From an uncultured Clostridia bacterium (GTDB lineage: Bacteria; Bacillota; Clostridia; Peptostreptococcales; Anaerovoracaceae), in assembly GCA_934234035.1 (NCBI GenBank), contig CAKQHH010000002.1, positions 1 through 64,000 on the forward strand: a stretch of 64,000 bases of DNA, given 5' to 3'. Both the position numbers and the translations under genes were made by a program. Positions 23,347-32,734 of the stretch are shown here, in pieces; the stretch's first letter is position 1; every line of letters starts with the position of its first letter. A model generated the notes under the pieces. That model was given only the letters and a program-made list of their open reading frames with translations. It was not told the DNA's origin and made no database searches.

Positions 23347-26196
23347 CTAAAATGGCCAGTATTCCGTTTCATCTGCCTTTCTTTTTAAATTCTCTGCGTA
23401 TTTTTTATCACCGAAAAATTTTCTATTCTCCAAATAGATTTCATTCAATTCTCGGTTAACAAAGAAATCAATCTTAGCATTGTGATAATAGCGTACCACA
23501 CGATCATAATCAGCCAAGGCCATTCGGAGCTGTTCATGATCTTCACACTTCAAAAGATTCCGCAGCTCCGAAAGTAACGGTTCATACTCTTTCCAAATTT
23601 CAATACAATCCTGATGTCGGCACATGATTTTCCACATTCTGGAATATCGGCTCTGGTAGTAATTTCTTCGACCTATTGTCGTTCCATATTCTTCCCATGG
23701 AAGCATAGAGTATTCCTCTTTCGAAACATACTGTTCTAACTCTTTCCAACTGAGGTTCAATGATCTCAACGAAAACAAATCTTCATAATAAGGAACAGGT
23801 TTCATCCGCACAATATCTTCCTGCGTAAAATGATCAACCACATCCTTTCTCATACGATAGAAATGTCCACCTATCTCATATTTCTCTACATTCTCGAAAT
23901 CCTTTTTCAGATAGGTGCGTCGATTAAAAAAGCCACCTCTGTTTTCAAACGGTCCATTATTTCTGTAAAAATAATCTGTACCTTCATTGGACCTAGAATC
24001 TTGAACTAGAACCTTAAACAAATGCTTCGCAAACCGTTGATTACCAATGATTTTAATTATCGCATTTACGATATGTTTCTTTATTCCTGCCGACCGGCTG
24101 GCTACCGCTCTTTGAGCAGCTCCTTCCAAATTGTATGCATTCAGCATCGTTTCCTCTGCAGAGTGCATTTTTTCTCGCAATCCCTCGTTGTTTGCTCTGT
24201 GTCTCAGCAAAACAATATTAATATGAATTCCTACAGATTCCCAACAGTTCAATTGCTTAAAATTCATATATATACTATTTCGATCATTATAAATCAACTG
24301 GAAATTTTTTATAGCTGGCTTATTTCCCCAATATAGAATTTCAACATTAGGATTATTGGTTTTTGCCACGGCTTCAATTAAACGTTCCGCATCCTTCGAG
24401 TCTATATAAATCTGCTTTTCTTGCTTATCCGGTCCAAGCGTTCCATTATTCAAGAGAAGGCGCGCTACTCGATTCGAACAAACATATGCAATTCCGTTCT
24501 TATCGCAGATTTCTGTTAACTGCTGCAACAATTCTAATTCTCGTTTTTCAATCTCGGACGGTTTGTAGATTTCGGTCGTCTCATGATTCAGATTACTTTT
24601 CTGAATCCCGGAACGCTGTTCAATATCCTGCAGCAGCAATCCATTTCTGGACGCAAAAACGAACGAATCATACACTTTACGTGCATTTTCCTTTTTTCCA
24701 AGTGCAAACAGATAATCTCCATAGGCTTTTTTCAATTCCAGTGCATCCGGATATTCTTTTATTGCTTCTTCCAGTTTATGCAAATCCTCCGGAATAGGTT
24801 GAATCTTTGCCTTTGAAAGCCAGTAATAGGTCTGACAAATTATCGACTTCTCATAATTTTCACAGGACTGTATCAAGCGAATGCTTTCTTCATATTGCCC
24901 TTTGTAATACAATTCCTGTGCTTTTTCAACTTTTTTCAAAAGCTCGTCGGCTTCTTGAATTTCATCGGTAAGTTTTCCGGCTCTTTCATAAACACCAAGA
25001 ATTTTGTGTGCGTCACGAATTTTCCCACTCATAATCTGTGCAATTATCGCATACTTCAGGTATTTTCCTTCTACCGGTATCAACACCGGATACCGCCAAC
25101 GAAACCAGGACGGATGATTGGCTGCTCCGATAAAGCACCGCTGCATCTGGAATGTAAAATAGGGCTCAAAAACTTCAAGTATCTTACTGTATTCTCCCTC
25201 TTTCATCCAGGTATCCATCAAGGCACCTGCATTTTTCAGATTCTTTTTCAGCTTGCTGTCTGCCAATGTAGATTTTATATTCAGAATATACTTTTCAATA
25301 ATTCTGCGCTTTCTTTCTGCCAGAATTGCTGCATCGCGTCTTCCGTCGAAAATTTCTTCAGCATCCTTCTGATCAATGTACCGATCTCGCTCTGTTATAA
25401 ATTCTTTATAACTTCGATCCAAATCTATAACATTGGTATGGTGTTCAATAACTTCCGGATGTGGAATCTCAAACCAATCCGGTCCATACAACTGGGTCAG
25501 ATATCCATACCAATCATGCGGAACCGGCACCATCATTCCTTCAAATTCGAAGTATTCTGGGGTTCCCATCATCTCTTTCGGAAATACCGCCGGTCGGGAC
25601 GCCCAACGGAGCATATAGAACTTACATTCTTCTTCATTCCAAGAAAACAGTTCCTTCTCCAATTCAAGAATCGTTTCTCTCTTACCCTTTTCTCTAGCTT
25701 CTTTCATATACTGGTCATACAAGCCGTATAGAGAATCCGGGTTTCGATCTGAATGAACGTACGGTGTCAATAAATCTGAGTAGATATTAAATCTAGCATA
25801 ATGTTCGTCCTGTTTTTCCGGGTCTTGCGGAATCGGATCTAGAATAAAGATATCAATCAATGTCCCTGCAACAGAATTTCCCCACATATGATACGCACAA
25901 ATCATGGTAGAGTTGTTCTTGATAATCCGTGGAATCATCGCATGATAATCCGGATTATCCATGCTGCATTCCAATGTATAATCCGTCATTTTCTCCATCC
26001 GCACAGCTTCCCTAAAACGATTGAATTCATCTCGTGTCATATATACATCGATATCATCATCCCAAGGTATAAATCCACCATGACGAATTGCACCAATAAC
26101 AGTTCCACCGGCTGCATAATATGTAATATTATATTTCTTACAAATTCCATCTAAAAGTTTGAGTAATTCGAGAAGATTCTGTTGTTGTCTATTCAT
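23347..26196 (-). CDS. large double-LicD-domain protein
   Basis: A 949-residue protein, twice the length of LicD. Domain 1 (about 1-260) has the intact active site AGGTVIGAIRHGGFIPWDDD, ending at Asp48, and the FILDPIPQDPEK and YGPDWFEIP motifs. A helical, TPR-like stretch (about 300-540) follows. Domain 2 (about 553-800) repeats the LicD pattern (LLQQLTEICDKNGIAYVCSN, then KQIYID) but lacks the Gly-Gly and the Asp cluster, so it looks inactive. A helical tail ends the protein. The second domain may bind acceptor or donor without catalysis. ATG at 26196 with GGATGAGG upstream; first LicD gene of the operon. Confidence 0.85.
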   Translation of the reverse strand: MNRQQQNLLELLKLLDGICKKYNITYYAAGGTVIGAIRHGGFIPWDDDIDVYMTRDEFNRFREAVRMEKMTDYTLECSMDNPDYHAMIPRIIKNNSTMICAYHMWGNSVAGTLIDIFILDPIPQDPEKQDEHYARFNIYSDLLTPYVHSDRNPDSLYGLYDQYMKEAREKGKRETILELEKELFSWNEEECKFYMLRWASRPAVFPKEMMGTPEYFEFEGMMVPVPHDWYGYLTQLYGPDWFEIPHPEVIEHHTNVIDLDRSYKEFITERDRYIDQKDAEEIFDGRRDAAILAERKRRIIEKYILNIKSTLADSKLKKNLKNAGALMDTWMKEGEYSKILEVFEPYFTFQMQRCFIGAANHPSWFRWRYPVLIPVEGKYLKYAIIAQIMSGKIRDAHKILGVYERAGKLTDEIQEADELLKKVEKAQELYYKGQYEESIRLIQSCENYEKSIICQTYYWLSKAKIQPIPEDLHKLEEAIKEYPDALELKKAYGDYLFALGKKENARKVYDSFVFASRNGLLLQDIEQRSGIQKSNLNHETTEIYKPSEIEKRELELLQQLTEICDKNGIAYVCSNRVARLLLNNGTLGPDKQEKQIYIDSKDAERLIEAVAKTNNPNVEILYWGNKPAIKNFQLIYNDRNSIYMNFKQLNCWESVGIHINIVLLRHRANNEGLREKMHSAEETMLNAYNLEGAAQRAVASRSAGIKKHIVNAIIKIIGNQRFAKHLFKVLVQDSRSNEGTDYFYRNNGPFENRGGFFNRRTYLKKDFENVEKYEIGGHFYRMRKDVVDHFTQEDIVRMKPVPYYEDLFSLRSLNLSWKELEQYVSKEEYSMLPWEEYGTTIGRRNYYQSRYSRMWKIMCRHQDCIEIWKEYEPLLSELRNLLKCEDHEQLRMALADYDRVVRYYHNAKIDFFVNRELNEIYLENRKFFGDKKYAENLKRKADETEYWPF

Positions 26197-26222
26197 CTAA
26201 CCTCATCCTTTTCATTCATTCC

Positions 26223-26999
26223 TTACATTTCCAGCTTTGCCCAGTCTCCAAGCTCTTCAAATCCAACCTGCTTATGGGACCATGCTGCCACTTTGTAATA
26301 ATATGAAATAACAGTCTTTCCTTCTTCTACAAGACTGCCGCAAACTGATCCTAACAATCTCGCATATTCACCATGACAACGATACTTTGGATCAACAATT
26401 CCACCTGAAATAACTGCAATATCACTTAGTTCTGCATATGTTCCCGAATGTGCAAAGAGGATTCCTTCCTCGTTGCGGCGAATATAGCTTCTTCCAAAAC
26501 CTGTGTCATATCGTTCTAAAAACTGTTTATAGAGTAAATCTCGAGTATACGGTCCACCCATTACTTCGTCCGTCATCAATAGATCCACAATTTCTCCCAG
26601 TTCCTCTCGTGTTGCTCGGGTTGCCTTTTCATCATGAATTCCGGTATACTTGTTCAGTTGAACCACCTTCCCCAGTTCAATTTTTTTACTTGGGAAAAAC
26701 GGCTGCAATTTTCCAATAGTTTCCTTCATTCCACAGACCATTGCCGGCTTCTGTTCTCGAACTACTTCTGCCACATCTTCCGGGTCATAATTTCCAGTCC
26801 GGCTGTAAAGGTGCATTCCATTATAATATTGAAGCAGAATTGCTTGAATTTCTCCACCCTTCTCTTGATACCATAAATGCACGTTTTCATTGTCAAATCC
26901 GTATTTTTTCAAATCGATGTATAGATATGCACAACGCCCGAAATCCTTCCCGATGTAATCGAAAATGCGCTGTTCATCTTGAAGTGTTGCTAAAATCAT
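26223..26999 (-). CDS. GNAT-family N-acetyltransferase
   Basis: A 258-residue cytosolic protein with a two-part GNAT-like layout: an N-terminal half resembling a degenerate GNAT lobe and a C-terminal acetyl-CoA-binding lobe with VISGGIVDPKYRCHGEYARLL, where the pyrophosphate loop R-x-x-G-x-A is seen as RCHGEYA. The C-terminus GFEELGDWAKLEM matches the usual closing strand. The start has AAGGAGGAG. It is second in the operon between the cytidylyltransferase fusion and the LicD genes, so its substrate may be an amino-sugar or amino-alcohol used in the same polymer. This is inference only. Confidence 0.75.
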   Translation of the reverse strand: MILATLQDEQRIFDYIGKDFGRCAYLYIDLKKYGFDNENVHLWYQEKGGEIQAILLQYYNGMHLYSRTGNYDPEDVAEVVREQKPAMVCGMKETIGKLQPFFPSKKIELGKVVQLNKYTGIHDEKATRATREELGEIVDLLMTDEVMGGPYTRDLLYKQFLERYDTGFGRSYIRRNEEGILFAHSGTYAELSDIAVISGGIVDPKYRCHGEYARLLGSVCGSLVEEGKTVISYYYKVAAWSHKQVGFEELGDWAKLEM

Positions 27000-27024
27000 T
27001 TGTTGTCTCCTCCTTATGTGTTCG

Positions 27025-28344
27025 CTATTTCAAGTTGTATTTCTGACTCAAGGTACTCAAGATATTGGTAATCGTATTATATTCTTCCGACGTAATCAAT
27101 GTGAATTCCGTATTTCCGGTTCGAATGTCATGAAGCAGTGCTTGAATCAGATATCTAAATCCGTTTCCTTCAAAATTAGAACTATATCTTTTTGGTCTTT
27201 CATCGGATTTATTCTTAAGCGTAAAAAATCCAACTCTCCACCAGTCTTCCGGAATATACATTTCACCCTCGGTTCCAATAATCCGCATTCCACACTCTGT
27301 TTCCATATCCATACTAATCTCTGCATTCGCTAATGCATTTTCATAATAGAAGTTCAGCATGCCATAATTCACAGCCCCATCACTTGTATGAATCAATTTC
27401 GCACTGATTTCCTGATACTCTGTTCCCAAAATCTTCACAATTGCACAGGTCATATAATAGACAAAATCTAAAAAGGTATGTCGATCTTCACCTGCAAACA
27501 TTTTCTTGCTTAACGAACACTTTATGCTCACTAAGTCTCCGATAAGATTTCCTCTCGCCATCCAAAGAAGTTGTCCAAAGGCGTGCTGATAAATTGTCAG
27601 CACATTGCTGAAGAAAACAACCTTCTTTTCAGACGCTTTCTGAAGAATTTTCTGTTCTTCGGATGCATCCAAAGTGTACGGCATATCGCAAATTACATGA
27701 ATGCCTTTATCAATCGCAGTATCGACATATTTTTTTCGTTGATCTTTAGGAATTTTAATGCAAACAATGTCCACGCTATCCAGGAAGCGATTATAATCAG
27801 TATAATAAGAATGTAATTCATATTTCTTTGCAAATGCTCTTGCCGTCTCCTCTTGAGGTGAAAAAACGCTTTCCACATGAATACCACTGACACATTGTGC
27901 TTCCTGAATAATATCATCATCAGAAACTGAATCAGTTACAATTCCAAGCCGATATATAGACAAATTCTGTTCTCTGAGCAATGTACTGGAAATATCTTTC
28001 GTTCGTTCCAAATATACAATTTGGCAATACTTTCCGATATGGTCAAACTTTCCCTTCCAATCGGAACCAATAGCAAAAATATCCACATGATATTTCATAA
28101 TATCCGGAATCTTCTGGCCCAAATATTCTTCTACAATGATTTTATCGGCAAACCCGGTTTTACGTACATTCTCAATCCGAGTTGCCAAACTATCTTGAAC
28201 AGAAAGCTTACCTCTTTCTGCATCATAAGTCTCTCCTGTTACACCTACAATTAGGTAATCGCCAAGTTCTTTCGCTCTTTTCAGGATATTATAATGTCCC
28301 TGATGGAACAGATCAAAGGTTCCATATGTTATTACAGTTTTCAA
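27025..28344 (-). CDS. TagD-like cytidylyltransferase fused to a degenerate Gfo/Idh/MocA domain
   Basis: A 439-residue fusion. Residues 1-130 are a glycerol-3-phosphate cytidylyltransferase-type domain: TYGTFDLFHQGHYNI with HxGH at 14-17 and the ISSTLLRE loop near 118-125. Such domains make CDP-alcohols. From about 131 to the end comes a Gfo/Idh/MocA oxidoreductase fold, but the NAD-binding glycine motif is altered (LGIVTDSVSDDD) and the catalytic EKP motif reads DMP (in ICDMPYTLD), so dehydrogenase activity is doubtful. It uses a TTG start at 28344 after AAGGAG; conserved sequence starts there. First gene of the LicD operon, suggesting it supplies the CDP-linked donor. Confidence 0.85.
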   Translation of the reverse strand: MKTVITYGTFDLFHQGHYNILKRAKELGDYLIVGVTGETYDAERGKLSVQDSLATRIENVRKTGFADKIIVEEYLGQKIPDIMKYHVDIFAIGSDWKGKFDHIGKYCQIVYLERTKDISSTLLREQNLSIYRLGIVTDSVSDDDIIQEAQCVSGIHVESVFSPQEETARAFAKKYELHSYYTDYNRFLDSVDIVCIKIPKDQRKKYVDTAIDKGIHVICDMPYTLDASEEQKILQKASEKKVVFFSNVLTIYQHAFGQLLWMARGNLIGDLVSIKCSLSKKMFAGEDRHTFLDFVYYMTCAIVKILGTEYQEISAKLIHTSDGAVNYGMLNFYYENALANAEISMDMETECGMRIIGTEGEMYIPEDWWRVGFFTLKNKSDERPKRYSSNFEGNGFRYLIQALLHDIRTGNTEFTLITSEEYNTITNILSTLSQKYNLK

Positions 28345-28390
28345 TGCGCGCTCCTTATTCTGAATGCTGTAGCCTAAAAATAGTCATATT

Positions 28391-28419
28391 ATTGTATCAC
28401 TTATACTGATTTGATTCAA
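28391..28419 (-). promoter_or_regulatory. promoter of the CDP-alcohol/LicD operon
   Basis: Minus strand TTGAAT (28414-28419), 17 bp, TACAAT (28391-28396) with TGA before it. Good match plus extended -10; shares GTGATACAAT with two other promoters here. Confidence 0.7.
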
Positions 28420-28458
28420 TGTTTTCAATAGATTGCAATTCAAGTTGAACATTAAAAG

Positions 28459-28486
28459 AGTGTGATGAAAGCTACTTCATCACACT
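28459..28486 (-). terminator. intrinsic terminator after the FN3-SGNH gene
   Basis: Minus strand arms AGTGTGATGAA and TTCATCACACT with a six-base loop, followed by CTTTTAAT. Confidence 0.75.
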
Positions 28487-28498
28487 CACGAATACCAT

Positions 28499-30874
28499 TT
28501 AATTTCTTAACTCTAAAATTTGAGGTTGCTCTTTAATCCCAGTCCCCAAGATTTCTCTAAAATTTTGATTCACCACCTTGTGTTGGGTCTCATTCAGCAT
28601 TTTTTCCTTATTATTATCAGTTGATGGTGCATCGGACACTGCAGTATTATCTCCTTTATTATTCATATGTTCAGATGTTGAATCCTTGACCTTTTTATCA
28701 TTGTGCATTTCAAGTTTCGAAAAAGGAGTATATGTCATAAGCTTATCTTTATCTGCCATACTCTTTCCCTTATCAAGAATTTCATTACGAATCATATAAT
28801 TAGTAATGCCATTACCAATCTGGCCATATGTATACCGCGACATATGCAAATTATCGCTCATAGTATATGGCGCATTTTCATGGTTGCAATACTTATCAGT
28901 TGGCATCTGCCATATCTCCATTCCATATGCGGCATACTTGTCTGCGATATCGTCAATAGCCTTCTGATAATCTTTCAAAGTGTAACCTCTTCCATTTTTA
29001 GTTACAAACCGGTTGTTTCGCTTTGCGTATTGACCACTAACTCTGTCAGAATAATAGAGGTCAGTGAAAATAATCTTTATAGGATTTTTATTTTGGTTTA
29101 CTCTGTACTGACTCGCTTCAGTAATCCAATCCATCATTACGTTCAACGCACCATAGAACTGAGTAATATCTGTACTATTAATATCGCCCATCGCCGCATT
29201 GTCCTGCCAATCATTAGTTCCCGCAGCCATTATGATTACATCAAAATCGTAAAAATGCTGTGTATTCTCATATTGCACATAGCTAGGTACATTTTCTTTA
29301 ACAGGCTTTCCTGATGCATCGCTGATGGGAGCCTTTGTGTTGTATTTTGGTGTCTTGCCATCTTTTATTTTTTCAGCAACATCGGTGACAATTCTTGACC
29401 TTTCCGGGTCGTGATCACCGTCCACACCATTTTTATATTTAACTGTATAAGTAGCCCCCGGAATGGAAGGGTTAAAATATTTGCATCCTGTGAGCAATTC
29501 TACTCTCCATGGATAGCTAAAACGTTCTACTGTCGTTTTTCCTTTATACGGCGAACCAAAACTAATGCTGTCACCTAGGAAAAGAATATTATTATCACTG
29601 TAATTTCTGTTGGAAACGGTAAAATCTTCATCATATTTACTGTAAACAATCGTGTCATTCATTGCAAATCCAGCTTTAACTGTATAGTACTTGTATTTGC
29701 TTAATGTCCTAACAGTTTTCTTATAATCACCATATCTCCATTTTGGCTTGCATGTTCCAAGCAGCTCCCATTTCTTTTGTTGGTTGCTATCAACATATCC
29801 TCCGTAAATCTTGTATATTTCCGCATTCTTAAGTAAACTGAATGACAGGTCTGCATAAAGCGTTTTTTCCTTATTATGAAACTCAAGACCAGTTATAGTA
29901 GGCGGTTCTGCATGCATTATGCCCTGTGCATTGTAATTACCATAGCTTATTTTACCATTCTTAATACTATACGCGCGCACTGTATATACAAGAGAATTCA
30001 TTGAAGGATCTTCAAAATTTGTTGCAGTTAAATTCGATGCACGTTCCTCAGCGTTCATTGAATCATAATAAACATCTTTATACAATCTCGCTGTTGGATC
30101 GTCGATTGTTTTAATAGTTTTAAATGAATCACCTTTTATAAATTTTCTTCTAATCTGATATCCTGTAATATTGCCATCATCTATTCCATCCCATTTTACT
30201 TCTGCATGAAGCGTAGTAAAATCGCATTTTACTGACGGTTTCGAAGAAATTGACGTTATTCCTTCATTATCATATCTGCTTTTATAGGAAACTTTTTTAG
30301 ATCTTTTCTTAACCGCACACACAGTATATGTGTAGTTCATGCCGTTCTTAATATTTTTATCGGTGAATGATGTCCTTGATGACGGTGCTTTTCCTATTTT
30401 ACGGTAGGACCCTTTAGGTGTTTTTCGGAACACCATATAATAATTCGCATACGGTGCTTTATCCCAATAAAGTGTGGCTGATGTACTACTTGTTACAAGA
30501 GATTTTATCTTAACCGGTTCTTTAGCCTTTGTAATTTTTACAGAACGAGTATCACCAAATCTTCTCTTCCCCTTTACAATACCTGCAACACGATAGGAAT
30601 ACCTTTTATTAACTGCAACCTTTCTATCCAAAAAGGATTTCTTTTTTCTAGACACCGTTGCTACTCTTACAAATTTACCATTATCTTTCTTACGGTATAC
30701 AATGTATTTTTTTGCTTTCTTCTGTTTATTCCATTTTACTGACACATTTTTTTCAGTTCCCATAACGGATGAAATGGTGGCTGCACTTGATGTTTCCGGA
30801 GTTATGAGCATAAATAATCCCATAATCAATAGTAGGTAACTGAATGCCTGTAACGATATTACTTTTTTTCGCAT
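28499..30874 (-). CDS. secreted fibronectin-III repeat SGNH/GDSL hydrolase
   Basis: A 791-residue exported protein. A signal sequence (LLLIMGLFMLITPETSSAAT) is followed by about four fibronectin-III-like domains (VSVKWNKQKKAKKYIVYR; ATLYWDKAPYANYYMVFR; and others) covering roughly residues 35-430. A SGNH hydrolase domain then has GDSISFG (Ser block), AAGTNDW (Asn block) and DNLHMSR (catalytic Asp/His block). It likely deacylates or acylates a surface carbohydrate. No LPxTG or wall-binding repeat is seen at the C-terminus, which is an Asn/Lys-rich tail. The ATG at 30874 with GGGAG upstream is preferred over a TTG at 30913. Monocistronic. Confidence 0.85.
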   Translation of the reverse strand: MRKKVISLQAFSYLLLIMGLFMLITPETSSAATISSVMGTEKNVSVKWNKQKKAKKYIVYRKKDNGKFVRVATVSRKKKSFLDRKVAVNKRYSYRVAGIVKGKRRFGDTRSVKITKAKEPVKIKSLVTSSTSATLYWDKAPYANYYMVFRKTPKGSYRKIGKAPSSRTSFTDKNIKNGMNYTYTVCAVKKRSKKVSYKSRYDNEGITSISSKPSVKCDFTTLHAEVKWDGIDDGNITGYQIRRKFIKGDSFKTIKTIDDPTARLYKDVYYDSMNAEERASNLTATNFEDPSMNSLVYTVRAYSIKNGKISYGNYNAQGIMHAEPPTITGLEFHNKEKTLYADLSFSLLKNAEIYKIYGGYVDSNQQKKWELLGTCKPKWRYGDYKKTVRTLSKYKYYTVKAGFAMNDTIVYSKYDEDFTVSNRNYSDNNILFLGDSISFGSPYKGKTTVERFSYPWRVELLTGCKYFNPSIPGATYTVKYKNGVDGDHDPERSRIVTDVAEKIKDGKTPKYNTKAPISDASGKPVKENVPSYVQYENTQHFYDFDVIIMAAGTNDWQDNAAMGDINSTDITQFYGALNVMMDWITEASQYRVNQNKNPIKIIFTDLYYSDRVSGQYAKRNNRFVTKNGRGYTLKDYQKAIDDIADKYAAYGMEIWQMPTDKYCNHENAPYTMSDNLHMSRYTYGQIGNGITNYMIRNEILDKGKSMADKDKLMTYTPFSKLEMHNDKKVKDSTSEHMNNKGDNTAVSDAPSTDNNKEKMLNETQHKVVNQNFREILGTGIKEQPQILELRN

Positions 30875-30962
30875 TTCTATTTTCTCCCGTTTATTTCGAA
30901 CTACCTTTCGCAATTAAGCTGTAGATATAAATTTCTTAGAGCAATAACTGTATAGTCATATT

Positions 30963-30991
30963 ATTATAATATTAGTTCTTGCAAAAAGCAA
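30963..30991 (-). promoter_or_regulatory. promoter of the FN3-SGNH gene
   Basis: Minus strand TTGCTT (30986-30991), 17 bp, TATAAT (30963-30968). Leader of about 80 nt, no structure noticed. Confidence 0.65.
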
Positions 30992-31019
30992 TGGCACGAC
31001 GAAAAGTGATGTAACCATT

Positions 31020-31051
31020 AAAAAAGACTTGATGAAAACAAATTCATCAAG
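31020..31051 (-). terminator. intrinsic terminator after the exporter ATPase gene
   Basis: Minus strand arms CTTGATGAA (31043-31051) and TTCATCAAG (31028-31036) followed by TCTTTTTT. Ends the large polymer operon. Confidence 0.85.
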
Positions 31052-31120
31052 CCCTTCCAGTTATTAAATTAAATCTCTAACCCTAGATTATATTTCACAA
31101 AAACGATTATACACATATAA

Positions 31121-31876
31121 CTATTTTCTCTTGCTTTTGGATGCCATAAACTCCGTATATCGCGGAAGTACTTCCTCTGGATTTCCTTGTTCTATCACTT
31201 CCCCATCATTCAACCAAAGCACCTCATCACATAACTCTTCGATGGTGCTTAAGCTGTGAGAAACGATTACGACAGTTCTCGTGTCATCGGAAATCAATTC
31301 TTTCATTTTATTATAACTCTTCTCCTTGAAACGCTGATCTCCAACACTCAGTACCTCATCAATCAGCATAATATCTGTCTCAAGAATAGCTGTTATTGCA
31401 AATGCCAATTTAGAGTACATTCCTGAAGAATATGTTTTAACCGGTCTATCGATAAACTTGCCGATATCTGCAAACCCAACTATTTCGTTTTCTTTTTCCG
31501 CGATTTGATCCTCTGTAAATCCCAAAAGCATTCCGGAAAGGTATATGTTCTCCCTTCCTGTCAATTTTTTGTTAAACCCTACTCCGATGGACAACAGAGA
31601 TACTCTTCTTCCGTGCAAATCGATGGTTCCTTCATCCGGAGAAAAAATGCCGGCGATTGCACGAAGCATTGTAGATTTTCCGCTTCCGTTCTTTCCAATG
31701 ATGCCAAGAATCTTGCCTTCTTCCAAGTCAAAGCTAACACCTTTCAACGCTTCAAATACTTCAACCTTATCCTTAAAATGCATCCAACTGGAACGAATTG
31801 ACGTCTTCTTTAATCCTCTGTAGAAAATATGAAGATTCCGAACTGATAACGCAATATTTTTCTTCTTTTCGCTCAT
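31121..31876 (-). CDS. tagH: teichoic acid / polysaccharide ABC exporter ATPase (TagH-type)
   Basis: ATPase of a type-II polymer exporter moving lipid-linked wall polymer across the membrane. The 251 residues show Walker A GKNGSGKS, the signature TYSSGMYSKLAF, Walker B ETDIMLIDEVLS and the H-loop VIVSHS. The short length without the C-terminal extension of Bacillus TagH resembles polyol-phosphate exporters. The ATG overlaps the permease stop (TAATG at 31876), confirming pairing. The symbol is by family; the exported polymer is inferred from the neighbours. Confidence 0.88.
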   Translation of the reverse strand: MSEKKKNIALSVRNLHIFYRGLKKTSIRSSWMHFKDKVEVFEALKGVSFDLEEGKILGIIGKNGSGKSTMLRAIAGIFSPDEGTIDLHGRRVSLLSIGVGFNKKLTGRENIYLSGMLLGFTEDQIAEKENEIVGFADIGKFIDRPVKTYSSGMYSKLAFAITAILETDIMLIDEVLSVGDQRFKEKSYNKMKELISDDTRTVVIVSHSLSTIEELCDEVLWLNDGEVIEQGNPEEVLPRYTEFMASKSKRK

Positions 31877-32658
31877 TAGATCACCTTCGCATAACTATTT
31901 TCATTCTTGTGAATTAAATGGATTCCTATTGCATTGAGAATCAATGCAATTACCAACCATATTGCCAGCCACTTGAAATTTGGGAGCTGATTATACAACA
32001 TCGTATTTCGAAGTTCATTCATCAGCATCGCCACCGGATTTGCTCGAAGAAGCAGTGAGCACAGCGTTCCGGAAAGACGCTCATTGATATTATAGAAAAT
32101 ACCGGAAAGATAAAATACCATCCGCAGCAACACATTAATCAGATTTCCCAAATCATTTACCGTAACTCCGTAATTCATCAAAATCATACCAACACCAAAG
32201 GAGAGTATATACAGAATTACGTTTATCGGAATGAAAAAGAAAATATGCCAACTCAAGTGTACACCCTGAAAAATCATTAACACAAAAGTAATTGCAATAG
32301 AAATCATCATCTTGAACACATAGGTATATGATTTAGAAAGGAGAAGTATATATTTTGGAATATATACCTTCTTAACTAAATCTCGATTACTTACAATCAA
32401 TCGAACGCTTCCTTTTATCATTCGGTTAAAAAAGTCCCAAGCTGTCAATCCGACGAATACGAAGGAAGCAAAATAAGGTGTCTTGTTCTGGAATACATAA
32501 CCGAAAATAAACGTGTAAATCAGCATAAAGCAAACCGGTTCAATAATCCACCAAAGCCAATTCAAGTATGAATCCGCTACCTCACTTTGGAGTTCTGCTT
32601 TTGCACTTCTCACTGCATACTTATGATATTTCTTAATATTACTAATAAATTTTTTCAT
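31876..32658 (-). CDS. tagG: teichoic acid / polysaccharide ABC exporter permease (TagG-type)
   Basis: A 260-residue ABC-2 permease with an amphipathic N-terminus, then about six membrane segments (YLNWLWWIIEPVCFMLIYTF; MMISIAITFVLMIFQGV; VILYILSFGVGMILMNYGV; LLRMVFYLSGIFYNI; FKWLAIWLVIALILNAIGI). The NPVAMLMNELRN segment before the last helix is typical of polysaccharide exporters. Coupled with the ATPase gene downstream. It shares the operon with a GT2, an LtaS-like enzyme and an O-acylation pair. Confidence 0.88.
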   Translation of the reverse strand: MKKFISNIKKYHKYAVRSAKAELQSEVADSYLNWLWWIIEPVCFMLIYTFIFGYVFQNKTPYFASFVFVGLTAWDFFNRMIKGSVRLIVSNRDLVKKVYIPKYILLLSKSYTYVFKMMISIAITFVLMIFQGVHLSWHIFFFIPINVILYILSFGVGMILMNYGVTVNDLGNLINVLLRMVFYLSGIFYNINERLSGTLCSLLLRANPVAMLMNELRNTMLYNQLPNFKWLAIWLVIALILNAIGIHLIHKNENSYAKVI

Positions 32659-32734
32659 ATATTCACCTTCATAAACTGTACAAAGAAACCAGCTTATTAT
32701 AGCTTATAACGATTTATAATTCAACCTTTGTATA

